A stretch of DNA of 64,000 nt from an uncultured Chlorobiota bacterium. Lineage in GTDB: Bacteria; Bacteroidota; Ignavibacteria; UBA10030; UBA6906. The DNA lies in NCBI GenBank assembly GCA_900696645.1, contig CAADGV010000026.1:1-64000 (forward strand). Reading direction: 5' to 3'. Shown here piece by piece: positions 53,688 through 63,318 of this stretch. The number at the start of each line of letters is the position of its first letter. Within the stretch, counting starts at the first letter, position 1. Below the pieces are notes generated by a model. It saw nothing but the letters and a program-made list of their open reading frames with translations, was not told where the DNA came from and did no database searches. Position numbers and translations under genes: made by a program.

Positions 53688-56600
53688 ATGAAAATCTGCA
53701 TTGCGTTCACGTGCGCGGTGCTCAGCATGTTGCCGGTAGCCCATGCGCAACTTCCACCCTTCGATCAAGAGTGGCGTTGGGTACACTTTACAACGGAATC
53801 CGGCCTTCCGTCAGACAACATCTACAATGTTATCGAGACAAGCGATGGTACACCCTGGGTTGCTACATCGCGCGGAGTTGCTTGGTTTGACGGGTACCGA
53901 TGGATAACAGTTGATACGTCGCTTGTGCTTCCGGTCGGCCGCACAAACGCATTCTATGCACTTCCCGACGACAGGATTCTTCTTGTCTGCCGGGGAAGGG
54001 CCTTTATCGGCGGGAAGACCGGCTTCCAGTCCATTGTATCAGGACATGTTGAACATGCCATTCCATTCTCATCCGACAGTATTCTGTTGACCTCCAGAGA
54101 GGAGTTATTTCTGGTTTCCCGCGATACGCTGATACCGATGATGCCGGGCGAAAAAGTGCATGATATGTGGCATACGGCCGGCGGAACCGTTTGGGTGAAT
54201 TCGAATGAAGCGTTGTTCAAATGGGAAGGAGGTACTTGGGTTGAGCAACTGCGATGGCCCACCGCGATGCTGAAATCGCAACGCCACGTCCTTCTGGAGA
54301 ACAGCGACGGACGGGGACTCGTCTCAATTTCGCTTCCGTTTGATGCCTGGGGAATCTGGGAGTGGGATCGCGGAGGGAAACCACGGCTCGACCCTGAAAC
54401 CAAAGGCTTCTCGCTCAAATCTGCTGCGATGAATTCCAAAGGATGGATTCTTGCCGTACATGAATCCGGCATAGGACGTTTCAGACAAGATGGCAAATGG
54501 GAAACTGTTGATTTTCGCCAACCTCAAGTGCGCGACATTGAATTTGTGGGGTATCGTAAGAACGATGACTTGTGGATTGGAACTCAACGCGGCCTGTTTC
54601 TCTTCAAAGAAACATCACGCCGATGGACGTATCTCCAGTACGATTTCCCTGACCCGCGCAATTCTATTAATGAGATCATCAGAACCAGAGACGGATCTTT
54701 GTGGATTGCTTCTGCTAAAGGAATAGAGATTCATAGATCCAACGGGCCCGTGGAGGCAATTCACAAAATTCTGGGTGAGAATCTGTATGTAGTGACAGGT
54801 TTGATCGAAGATAGAAACGGGAATGTGTGGATATCCAGCGGTGGAGGTTTTGATGGTGCATTTCGCTGGGATGGAGAACGGTGGCAGCGATTTGCCCGCG
54901 GAACACCACTTGAAGGGAACAAAATTCACAAAATTCGAATGGATTCTAAAGGCAAGCTTTGGTTCCTTGCCATTTGGCCGGTGTTCCCCCGCACGGACTC
55001 CATGGTGTCTCTTGGTGCCTACGTCTATGCAGATGGTAAGTTCGAGTCTCACTGGGGAGAGAAGGAAGGTCTCCCCTCGCGGAAAGTATATGCTTTTGCC
55101 GAGGGAAAGGATGGAGCCTTTTGGTTTGGCACATCTGCCGGACTAGCCAGGTTCAAAGGGGGAGATTGGACATACTGGAAAGCACCGGCTTCGAGGAATC
55201 CATCAGGTCTCGACAGGGTATTTGCTTTATGTGTGGGCCACGACGGCAAAGTATGGTTCTCGACACAAAGTCATGGCGTAGCATATCTTGATGACCGCGA
55301 CTCAATTCATTCGTTCAGTGTAGCCGACGGCCTCGTGAACAACGAAGTGTGGGACCTGCAGATCGATGAACGGGGGAGAATCTGGGCTACAACATCAGGC
55401 GGATTGAGCCACTACGACAATGGTGTCTGGACGTCGATCGACTCACGCACCGGACTTTCCGGAGCCGAACTGTGGCCGGTTCTTCCGACTGAAGACAAAG
55501 TGTATGTCGGAACGCGTGGCAGGGGGGTCTCCATTCTTGACCGCTCGACAGAGCAATTGCCCGCCCCGCAGATTGTTATTGAGCAACCCACAACACATGC
55601 ATCTTCAGCTGTGGTGATGTGGAGTGTTTTCGCGTACTGGGGTGACCCGGCAGCGAGCAGCATCGTAACTCGCTATCGGCTCAATGGCGGACGATGGTCT
55701 TCATGGAGCACAAAGCGAACCGTAACAATTGACAATCTTTCACCGGGCGCGTACTCAATTCATATGCAAGCCATCAGCCCGTTTGGCACCTTTGAACCCG
55801 CGGGGGCATCGGCTTCCTTTGAGATTGTGGCGCCGCTGTACCGCCAACCGATTGTGCTCGTGCTTGCGGGGGGGTTGATCGGTTTGGTGCTGGCATTCGG
55901 AGTGGTTCTGTACAACAGAAAGCTCCGGCATGATGCGGAACTCCGTGCAAGCGAATCGAAATTCCGGGCCATATCAGAAACAACCTCTTCGGCACTTCTC
56001 ATCTACAATGAGCAGCGGTTGCTGTTTGTCAATCCGAGCGCCGAGGTGCTTACAGGCTTTTCTGCAGACGATCTGTTGAGGAAGGGCATTTTCGACATCA
56101 TCCACCCCGATTCACGGGAAGAGTTCAGACATCGAAGCCTTCTCTTCCGACAGCATGACGAAGGGACCCGGCGCACTGAACTAAAGATTTTGACCAAGAG
56201 CGGTGAAGAATGTTGGATTGATTATTCGGAGGGAAAGATTGACTTCAACGGTAAACAAGCTATTGTCGGAACCGGATTTGATGTGACGGAGAGCAAAAGC
56301 GCCCAGGAGAAAATTCTGGCCAATCAGCAACAACTCCGTTCGTTGGCTGCAGAACTATCCGTTACCGAGGAACGTGAGCGCCGCAGCCTGGCAACCATCC
56401 TGCACGATTCCGTCGGGCAGGCTCTTGCCGTATGCAAAATCAAACTCGGCTTGCTGCAGAAAGCCGCATCGGCTGCCGCGCGGGCGGATGCCCTGAATGA
56501 GATACGTTCGTTGATTGAGACAGCCATTTTTCACACCCGCACTCTTACGTTTGAGTTAAGTCCGCCCACACTGCATGAACTTGGATTGGCAGCAACTCTT

Positions 56601-57008
56601 GATTGGCTTGCCGAGCAGTTTCATGCACAACATAACATTTCCGTGACCGTGGACGCCGACAGAGTGAAATTGCCTCTCAGCGACGAAGTGAGAACATTGA
56701 TGTTTCATTCGGTGCGTGAATTGCTGCTCAATGTGGCGAAACATGCCAAAGCGAAAAATGTCACCATCTCTATCAGAATCAGGCGGCAACATCTGCATGT
56801 TTGCGTATCCGATGACGGAGTAGGTCAGGATCTGGAAAAGGAAAAAGATGGCCGGTCGCGCAATCGTGGTTTCGGTTTGTTCAACATCTGCGAGCGGTTT
56901 GCGCAAGTTGGCGGACGGATGGAGATTGTCTCATCAAAAGGTTCCGGTACCTCGGTTGAGCTTATTGTTCCCATTCAAGAACAGAATGACACACAGAGGA
57001 AGGAATAA
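53688..57008 (+). CDS. Two-component-regulator-propeller PAS sensor kinase
   Basis: A 1106-residue sensor; start at 53688 (MKICIAFTCAV) gives a proper signal peptide. A periplasmic propeller (about 30-620) is built of repeated NxWxxT/SxxGL-type blades (WVATSRGVAWFDG, WIGTQRGLFLFKE, WFGTSAGLARFKG, WATTSGGLSHYDN), then a Y_Y_Y-like domain (about 625-710), one helix (about 721-741), a PAS domain (755-870), a HisKA_3 domain with His906 (LATILHDSVGQALAV) and an HATPase (NVAKHAKAKNVTI, VSDDGVGQD, GFGLFNICERF). Many Bacteroidota propeller sensors are hybrid HTCS proteins; this one pairs with a separate LuxR regulator, 4 nt downstream. Confidence 0.93.
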   Translation: MKICIAFTCAVLSMLPVAHAQLPPFDQEWRWVHFTTESGLPSDNIYNVIETSDGTPWVATSRGVAWFDGYRWITVDTSLVLPVGRTNAFYALPDDRILLVCRGRAFIGGKTGFQSIVSGHVEHAIPFSSDSILLTSREELFLVSRDTLIPMMPGEKVHDMWHTAGGTVWVNSNEALFKWEGGTWVEQLRWPTAMLKSQRHVLLENSDGRGLVSISLPFDAWGIWEWDRGGKPRLDPETKGFSLKSAAMNSKGWILAVHESGIGRFRQDGKWETVDFRQPQVRDIEFVGYRKNDDLWIGTQRGLFLFKETSRRWTYLQYDFPDPRNSINEIIRTRDGSLWIASAKGIEIHRSNGPVEAIHKILGENLYVVTGLIEDRNGNVWISSGGGFDGAFRWDGERWQRFARGTPLEGNKIHKIRMDSKGKLWFLAIWPVFPRTDSMVSLGAYVYADGKFESHWGEKEGLPSRKVYAFAEGKDGAFWFGTSAGLARFKGGDWTYWKAPASRNPSGLDRVFALCVGHDGKVWFSTQSHGVAYLDDRDSIHSFSVADGLVNNEVWDLQIDERGRIWATTSGGLSHYDNGVWTSIDSRTGLSGAELWPVLPTEDKVYVGTRGRGVSILDRSTEQLPAPQIVIEQPTTHASSAVVMWSVFAYWGDPAASSIVTRYRLNGGRWSSWSTKRTVTIDNLSPGAYSIHMQAISPFGTFEPAGASASFEIVAPLYRQPIVLVLAGGLIGLVLAFGVVLYNRKLRHDAELRASESKFRAISETTSSALLIYNEQRLLFVNPSAEVLTGFSADDLLRKGIFDIIHPDSREEFRHRSLLFRQHDEGTRRTELKILTKSGEECWIDYSEGKIDFNGKQAIVGTGFDVTESKSAQEKILANQQQLRSLAAELSVTEERERRSLATILHDSVGQALAVCKIKLGLLQKAASAAARADALNEIRSLIETAIFHTRTLTFELSPPTLHELGLAATLDWLAEQFHAQHNISVTVDADRVKLPLSDEVRTLMFHSVRELLLNVAKHAKAKNVTISIRIRRQHLHVCVSDDGVGQDLEKEKDGRSRNRGFGLFNICERFAQVGGRMEIVSSKGSGTSVELIVPIQEQNDTQRKE

Positions 57009-57012
57009 GTGA

Positions 57013-57666
57013 ATGAAGAATCGCATTTTGCTGGTTGATGATCACAAGATTCTGCGGGATGGTTTGCGTGCGTTGCTGGACACGCAGATGAGTAATACTA
57101 TCATCGGAGAAGCCGAGGACGGAAGCCAAGCCATCAAGCTTGCAGGTGAACTTTCGCCGGACATGATCATCATGGACATCTCACTTCCGGATATGACAGG
57201 CATCGAAGCGACGCGGGAAATTCTAAAAGTATCTCCTTCAGTGAAGATTGTTGCCCTCTCGATGTACGCCGACAAACGGTTCGTTACGGACATGCTGCGG
57301 GCGGGGGCTTCAGGCTACCTGCTGAAAGATTGCGCATTTGAAGAACTGGAGGAAGCAATAGAAACCGTGAGCAAGAACGGAAGATACATCAGTCCGAACC
57401 TGACGGGTGTTGTGGTTGACGACTACATTGACATCCTCCAGAAGGCGAAATCTGTGGCTCCATCTCCGCTCTCAGCACAGGAGATTCAAGTCGTGACCCG
57501 ACTTGCAGAGGGGCAGAATATGAAACAGATTGCCACTGAACTGAATATTTCTGTCAAAACTGTCGAAACCTACCGCGCCCGCATCTCTGAGAAACTCAAC
57601 ATCCATTCCTTGGCAGACCTCATAAAATACGCAATCCGTGAAGGATTGACCACATTAGACAACTAA
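57013..57666 (+). CDS. NarL/LuxR-type response regulator
   Basis: A 217-residue DNA-binding regulator. Receiver domain with Asp55 (IIMDISLPDMTGIEA), DDHK at residues 8-11, and Lys in LLKDCAFEEL, then a LuxR helix-turn-helix (about 150-212: LSAQEIQVVTRLAEGQNMKQ and VKTVETYRARISEKLNIHSL). It is the likely target of the kinase encoded 4 nt upstream and would act as a transcription activator. Confidence 0.95.
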   Translation: MKNRILLVDDHKILRDGLRALLDTQMSNTIIGEAEDGSQAIKLAGELSPDMIIMDISLPDMTGIEATREILKVSPSVKIVALSMYADKRFVTDMLRAGASGYLLKDCAFEELEEAIETVSKNGRYISPNLTGVVVDDYIDILQKAKSVAPSPLSAQEIQVVTRLAEGQNMKQIATELNISVKTVETYRARISEKLNIHSLADLIKYAIREGLTTLDN

Positions 57667-57783
57667 GACTCATTCTTCCTGACAGACGTGTAGGGGATTA
57701 GAGAAACAAAATCAGGAATCTCCTGATGGTTTCTTACTTTTGTTTACCTATCTTAGTGCGGTGTTCATGCACCACCTCCTACA

Positions 57784-58158
57784 ATGAAACCAACATCAGA
57801 AACTGACACAATCCGACAAGTGCTGTCGTCCGCCGGGCTACCGCAACCGGTTCCCGGGCTCTCTCATGGAAGGCAACCACAACTGCAACGAGTTCAGGAG
57901 CCCACTCTCGCAAACCGGGCTCCGAAACAATCTTCATCTATTGAATTTCTGCTAAAGAACGACGGACTCGTGACCTTGCAGCTTTTCGACAGTGCCGGAG
58001 AAGAGATTGCACGACTCTTCAATGAGACGCCATTCAAAGCGGGTGTTCACTATGTTGGTCTGGCGGAAAACGAACTGAAATCTCCCCGCTTGTACAGGCT
58101 TTCGGTAAGAAGTGAAGGAACATTCTTCGAGGATGTGAAGAGAGTAGGAACGTACTAA
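57784..58158 (+). CDS. Small protein resembling an isolated sorting-like beta domain
   Basis: A 124-residue protein without signal peptide. The first 50 residues are Pro/Gln/Ser-rich and disordered-looking. Residues 51-124 resemble the core of type IX sorting or FlgD-Ig domains: GLVTLQLFDSAGEEIARLFN, then AGVHYVGLAENEL and SPRLYRLSVRSEGTFF, parallel to VSLVVYDLLGRKVTELVN in the protein at 38330. It follows the regulator by 117 nt and may be a target of that system. No ribosome site is evident, and the frame could be a gene fragment. Confidence 0.55.
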   Translation: MKPTSETDTIRQVLSSAGLPQPVPGLSHGRQPQLQRVQEPTLANRAPKQSSSIEFLLKNDGLVTLQLFDSAGEEIARLFNETPFKAGVHYVGLAENELKSPRLYRLSVRSEGTFFEDVKRVGTY

Positions 58159-58247
58159 CCCCGGAAGATGTATCGCTGATATCTGCTGAGTATGGAGGAA
58201 CGGATTAACCTCCCGGCGATACTGTTCCGGTTGTATCGGAAACGAGA

Positions 58248-58280
58248 ATGGGCAGACAATATGTTCTGCCCATCCTTTTT
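58248..58280. terminator. Intrinsic terminator between convergent genes
   Basis: ATGGGCAGA (58248-58256) pairs perfectly with TCTGCCCAT (58265-58273), followed by CCTTTTT on the plus strand. The 3' end of valS overlaps its last bases. Confidence 0.88.
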
Positions 58281-60996
58281 AGCTGAATGCGTCGTAACTC
58301 TTTTGCAACTTCTCGAGGGTCTCGCCGAAATTATTCAACTTCTCTTTCTCTTTTTCAACCACGTCCTTCGGCGCATTGTCGACGAATTTGGGATTCGTGA
58401 GTTTTGCCTGCACACTCTTCAGGAGATTCGAGAGGCGGTCGATTTCCTTTGCAAGCCGTGCCTTTTCCACTTCAATATCAATTATTCCCTCAAGCGGAAC
58501 GAATAGCTCGGCTCCCTGCGCAACAGCGCTTGCTGCACGCTTGGGGCGTGTGGCATCGTGCAGAAACGTGAGTTCGGCAACACGGGCAAGCCGTTTCAGG
58601 TAACCGCTGTACTGTTGAACACGCTCTTCTTTGTGCATTCCGGAGAGTTTCACTATGAGAGAGAGTTCCTTTGATGGCGGTATGCTCATTTCTCCCCGGA
58701 TGTTGCGTACCGACTCAATCACGTTCTGCACGAACAGCATTTCATCTTCAACCTCCTTGTCAACAAACGATGTGTCGGGTTCTGCCATCCGCGAACGCAT
58801 AATTGTCTCGTTTGCCGCCCGTTGACGGATGTGTTGCCACAGTTCTTCCGTCACAAAAGGCATGATGGGATGAAGAAGGCGCAACGCCGCATCATACAGG
58901 TCGAGCGCCCTCGAAACAACAGCGTGCTTGATGTCTGCAGGCTCATCGCCGTACAATCTCGATTTCACCATCTCGATATACCAGTCGCAGTAGTCATGCC
59001 AGAAGAAATCGTAGATCACTTTCGTGACTTTGTTGATTTCGAATTCATCCATTGCCTTCTGAATTTCGAGAGCCGTCGAATGATATCGGGAGAGAATCCA
59101 CCGGTCCGCCAAATCAAGATGATCAAGATTGAATTCTGATTTCTTATCGGCCTCACCGATTTGGTCGCGATTCATCAGAAGAAAGCGGCCTGCATTCCAA
59201 ATCTTGTTGGCGAAGTTCCGGCCGATTTCATTCCTTTCCTTAGCGTAAATGATATCCTGTCCCAACGGGGCGAGATAGAGAATCGTGAAGCGCACGGCAT
59301 CTGCGCCGTATTCCGCAATCAGGTCAAGAGGCTCGGGAGAATTGCCGAGCGACTTCGACATTTTCCGTCCTTTCGCATCCCGCACAATGCTGGTGAAGTA
59401 CACATGTTTGAACGGGATGTTCTTCTTGGGATCGTTGCTTCCCGTGAAACTCGGACCGAAGTACAATCCCGACATGATCATGCGTGCGACCCAGAAGAAG
59501 ATAATTTCCGGGGCAGTAACCAGCGTATCCGTCGGATAGAAATAGGCGAGATCATCCTTCTTGCCGAGTTTCTCATGCTGAGGCCAGTCATGAACCGAGA
59601 AAGGCCAAAGCCAGGACGAGAACCACGTATCCAACACATCCTCATCCTGACGGAGGGATGCCCCGGAGTCGAGGCCGAGTTTCTTGCGAGCTTCGTCTTC
59701 GCTGCGTGCTGCGGTGAAGCGGCCGTCATTGGCATAATACACCGGAATACGATGTCCCCACCAGAGTTGGCGCGAGATGCACCAATCGCGGATATTCGTC
59801 ATCCAGTGTTCATACACTTTCGCCCAGCGATCGGGGTAGAACGAGATTGTACCGTCGAGCACAACCTTCAATGCAGGTTCGGCAAGGGGCTTCATCTTCA
59901 CAAACCATTGATCGGAAAGATACGGTTCGATTACAGTGTCGCAACGGTAACATCGTCCAATATTGTTGACATGATCCTCGATCTTCAGGATCAAGCCTTG
60001 TTTCTCAAGATCGTTGAGAACAGCCTTCCTCGCATCATACCGATCCATCCCACGGTATTTTGCCGGAGCTTCATCATTCAAAGTTGCCGACACATCGAAG
60101 ATATTTACTTGAGGCAGATTGTGCCGCTGCCCGACCCAGTAATCGTTCGGGTCGTGAGCCGGCGTAATCTTGACCATTCCCGAGCCGAATGATGCGTCAA
60201 CATATTCGTCGGCAATAATAGGAATCTCGCGTCCCGTCAGCGGTAATTGGACCATCTTTCCGACAAGATTCGTATATCGCGTATCGTTCGGATTGACTGC
60301 AACAGCCGTATCGCCTAACATCGTTTCGGGCCTCGTAGTTGCCACAACCGCAAAATCGGATGTTCCCCGAATCGGGTATTTGAGATAGTAAATCTTTCCC
60401 TGCTGCTCGGAGTAATTCACTTCATCGTCGCTAATCGCGGTATGGTCCTTCGGACACCAATTGACAATATACTTGCCGCGATAGATGAGTCCATCATCGA
60501 ACATGCGGACGAAGACTTCACGCACGGCAACAGAGAGTGTCTCGTCCATCGTGAAGCGTTCGCGTTGCCAATCGCATGAACATCCGAGCGTGCGCAGTTG
60601 CTGGATAATGACGCCGCCGTATTGTTCTTTCCATTCCCACACACGCTTGACGAACTGTTCACGCCCGAGATCGTGGCGTGTTTTGTTCTCCTTCTTCAGA
60701 GATTTTTCAACAACATTTTGCGTTGCGATTCCGGCGTGATCCGTTCCGGGAATCCAGCATGCCTCAAATCCCTTCATTCTCTTGTAGCGGATGAAAGCAT
60801 CCTGCAGCGTGTTGTTGAGAATATGCCCCATGTGAAGAACGCCTGTAACGTTCGGCGGGGGAATGACGATTGTGTACGGCTGCTTCGACGGGTTTACTTC
60901 CGCATGAAAGAAATCATGGCTTTCCCAATAGGCGTACCACTTAGCTTCGACTTCGTTGGGCGAATAGACTTTGGCAAGAGATGATGAATCTGACAA
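58279..60996 (-). CDS. valS: Valine-tRNA ligase
   Basis: Charges tRNA-Val with valine. The 905-residue class I synthetase has HMGH (55-58, in PPNVTGVLHMGHILNN) and KMSKS (in GRKMSKSLGNSPEP), the editing domain with TTRPETMLGDTAVAV and a Rossmann DWCISRQLWWGHRIPVYY. The C-terminal coiled-coil (about 835-905: LEGIIDIEVEKARLAKEIDR) is the ValRS arm binding the tRNA. Length fits the family. It stands alone, with a weak ribosome site. Confidence 0.97.
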   Translation of the reverse strand: MSDSSSLAKVYSPNEVEAKWYAYWESHDFFHAEVNPSKQPYTIVIPPPNVTGVLHMGHILNNTLQDAFIRYKRMKGFEACWIPGTDHAGIATQNVVEKSLKKENKTRHDLGREQFVKRVWEWKEQYGGVIIQQLRTLGCSCDWQRERFTMDETLSVAVREVFVRMFDDGLIYRGKYIVNWCPKDHTAISDDEVNYSEQQGKIYYLKYPIRGTSDFAVVATTRPETMLGDTAVAVNPNDTRYTNLVGKMVQLPLTGREIPIIADEYVDASFGSGMVKITPAHDPNDYWVGQRHNLPQVNIFDVSATLNDEAPAKYRGMDRYDARKAVLNDLEKQGLILKIEDHVNNIGRCYRCDTVIEPYLSDQWFVKMKPLAEPALKVVLDGTISFYPDRWAKVYEHWMTNIRDWCISRQLWWGHRIPVYYANDGRFTAARSEDEARKKLGLDSGASLRQDEDVLDTWFSSWLWPFSVHDWPQHEKLGKKDDLAYFYPTDTLVTAPEIIFFWVARMIMSGLYFGPSFTGSNDPKKNIPFKHVYFTSIVRDAKGRKMSKSLGNSPEPLDLIAEYGADAVRFTILYLAPLGQDIIYAKERNEIGRNFANKIWNAGRFLLMNRDQIGEADKKSEFNLDHLDLADRWILSRYHSTALEIQKAMDEFEINKVTKVIYDFFWHDYCDWYIEMVKSRLYGDEPADIKHAVVSRALDLYDAALRLLHPIMPFVTEELWQHIRQRAANETIMRSRMAEPDTSFVDKEVEDEMLFVQNVIESVRNIRGEMSIPPSKELSLIVKLSGMHKEERVQQYSGYLKRLARVAELTFLHDATRPKRAASAVAQGAELFVPLEGIIDIEVEKARLAKEIDRLSNLLKSVQAKLTNPKFVDNAPKDVVEKEKEKLNNFGETLEKLQKSYDAFS

Positions 60997-61036
60997 GAAC
61001 GTCTCCGTAATGGCTTGTAAGAAGTAAGGATAAGTG

Positions 61037-63301
61037 TCAGCGTACCGTGAATGTCCGGCGGACTTCGCTGGAATTGCCGATTCTGTCTTTGAGAAGAATC
61101 AGAAGAGAGTGGGAACCGCGTGAAAGAGGCGTTTTGAACCGATGCTCAACCCGACGATGTTCACCATCGATTTCCGGAATTGCGAACACGCCATCAATGT
61201 AGAGCTTTAGCTCGTCATATTCAACGCCGCTCAGATTGTCGCGCACTCTGAACGAAATGACGTGCGGTTGTTTTCCGAATGAACTTGGAAGATTGAGTTG
61301 TGAAATCATGGGTGGCTGGGAGTCGGTGAGCAAGGCAACGTCAACGGGTGTCCGGTGAAGGTGGGCTGTGAAATACTCACCCTCCCGTTGATTCGAAAGA
61401 AGGATCCACGAATTGCGCCGCCGGAAAAAGAGTCCCTGGTTGCGTTCTTGCTCGCCGGAGCGAATCCTGACCCGAAGCCCGCCGTCCAACACAACATGCT
61501 TTGGAAGGAGGGAATACTGCATGTCACCTATCTTTTTCACTTCAAGAAACAGTGGCTTGTAGACCGAAGAAGAATCAGAACTAATCTGCAGATCGCCTTC
61601 ATCAATCGAAATCACCGAAGGTCGGTCGGGAAGAACGGGGTAGAGCGTGATGTCTTTCTGTTGCGTTTGATGACGTCCGTTGATTTCATATTCTGCAAAG
61701 AGTGTCCGTTTGCCTGCATGTGATGCATGGGGGTGGAATGTTGCAGTGTAGGCGTTGTATTCCACCGGAGCCACATTCAGTGTTTTTGATGATGATCCTT
61801 CGACAACGGCAATAGAGGGAATTGATGTGAAGACGCCATCCGTTCTTAGCGAAACGCGAACAAAGTCATGCTCGACCTTGTGTTGCATCTCGACACGGGC
61901 AACAGGCAGGTTCTTCTTTTTCGGAAAATAGTATGCCGGCGTCGTACTCGGAGCATATCGATCCCACCCTTCAATACGGAGAACGTCGTAGTTCCCTTTG
62001 ATTCCCGACAGTCGTACGGATCGTCCTTCTTGCCTCCAATATTCTTCTTTCCATCGTATCCGGCCCTGTTTCGAAATAAATGATGTGAAGAATCTCAGTC
62101 TGTCCGGTTCAACATTGCCGTAATTGAACTGAAGCATGCCTGAAGATTCTGTGAAGGAGAGCCTCCTCGGATTTGAAAACACAATCGTTCCGGAGATTTC
62201 GGAAGAATTCTTCCAAAAATCACTTGTTACAATCCTGTATCTGTGCGGTCCAGTTGGAAAAAGCGATGTGTTGATGATACCTGCGTTGTCAGTCTGGGGA
62301 TGGTGAAAGGGAAGACGGTTGGGTGAGTTCATGTAGAGCTTTGCAATCTTGCCACCTTCCTCTCCAACCAAACCGTAGTCAAAATACAAACCCGACTGCA
62401 AGTCGCCGGAAGAAGGAGCCCTGTCGAGCTGCACGGAGTAAATCAACGAATCGTTGAGGAAGACCCTATTGCTGTACACGCCGTTTCGGAATCGCGAATT
62501 GTCGATTCTATCCCGAACATCAACAGCAAAGCCGAATAAACCGCTCGCGTAGATCGTGTCACGGATTATGGATATGCCTTGCACGGGATTCTTGAACCGA
62601 ATCACATAAGAATCGAACGATCCGTTTACGGCCGATTCTTCTCCGACGGGCGTTACCGCTAAAAGGTAGAAGCTGGGAAAGAGATTGTCGGGAAACGTGA
62701 AGTTAGGAGAAAGCAGCGGGTTGACAAAGTTCCTGTTCTGATCGCGTATCTCGAAATGGAGGTGAGGGGAGCCTGTGCCCGTTTCACCGGTGTATGCGAT
62801 GAGATCGCCTTTCTTCACGGGAAACTGCATCGGCCCGCAATCAATATCAACCGGATAGCGTTCGAGCCGGAGTTGTTCCTTTTCTACAAATGCATCAAGC
62901 GCATCATTGAAGTTTCTCAGGTGTGCGTAGGTCGTCGCAAATCCGTCCGAATGACGAACCCAGAGCATTTTGCCGTATCCGGTAGGACTCACGAGAATCC
63001 GTTCAACATATCCCTCACGCGAAGCGAAAACTCTGAATCCGGTATCATCTCCTGTGCTGACATCAATACCGCCATGGAAATGTGTACTGCGATACTCGGC
63101 AAATACCGACGTGACAAGCCGGCCTGCATCGGTTGGCCACATGTAATCGGAGAAATCCGTGCGGAGAGAATCGTAGAGAAATCTGGCTGGCGACAAGAGG
63201 CGAAGCGCCTCTTCACCGCTGTTCGGATATTCAGTGACGGGGGAACGAATAAGCGAGAGGAAGAAGATGCAGCACAAACACAAAACAAAAAACCTGACCA
63301 T
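61037..63301 (-). CDS. Exported M23-family metallopeptidase with long C-terminal region
   Basis: A 754-residue protein with an N-terminal helix/signal (to about residue 20). A LytM/M23 domain at about 60-200 has the zinc ligands HFHGGID (His76, Asp80) and GSPHLHFEIRD (His180/182), plus YAHLRN (His127). M23 peptidases cut peptidoglycan cross-links or act as activators of other hydrolases. A further 550 residues of beta-rich, Ig-like segments follow and end in NLSGVEYDELKLYIDGVFAI and SSEVRRTFTVR, a form seen in Bacteroidota/Ignavibacteria M23 proteins. It lies 40 nt downstream (on the transcript, upstream) of valS without overlap. Confidence 0.88.
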   Translation of the reverse strand: MVRFFVLCLCCIFFLSLIRSPVTEYPNSGEEALRLLSPARFLYDSLRTDFSDYMWPTDAGRLVTSVFAEYRSTHFHGGIDVSTGDDTGFRVFASREGYVERILVSPTGYGKMLWVRHSDGFATTYAHLRNFNDALDAFVEKEQLRLERYPVDIDCGPMQFPVKKGDLIAYTGETGTGSPHLHFEIRDQNRNFVNPLLSPNFTFPDNLFPSFYLLAVTPVGEESAVNGSFDSYVIRFKNPVQGISIIRDTIYASGLFGFAVDVRDRIDNSRFRNGVYSNRVFLNDSLIYSVQLDRAPSSGDLQSGLYFDYGLVGEEGGKIAKLYMNSPNRLPFHHPQTDNAGIINTSLFPTGPHRYRIVTSDFWKNSSEISGTIVFSNPRRLSFTESSGMLQFNYGNVEPDRLRFFTSFISKQGRIRWKEEYWRQEGRSVRLSGIKGNYDVLRIEGWDRYAPSTTPAYYFPKKKNLPVARVEMQHKVEHDFVRVSLRTDGVFTSIPSIAVVEGSSSKTLNVAPVEYNAYTATFHPHASHAGKRTLFAEYEINGRHQTQQKDITLYPVLPDRPSVISIDEGDLQISSDSSSVYKPLFLEVKKIGDMQYSLLPKHVVLDGGLRVRIRSGEQERNQGLFFRRRNSWILLSNQREGEYFTAHLHRTPVDVALLTDSQPPMISQLNLPSSFGKQPHVISFRVRDNLSGVEYDELKLYIDGVFAIPEIDGEHRRVEHRFKTPLSRGSHSLLILLKDRIGNSSEVRRTFTVR

Positions 63302-63318
63302 GTACCCCCGTGAAGAAG

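Noticed and set aside
59161-60192. 343-codon plus-strand open frame
   Set aside because: It lies wholly opposite valS, has no ribosome site and no recognisable protein character; it is an antisense shadow.
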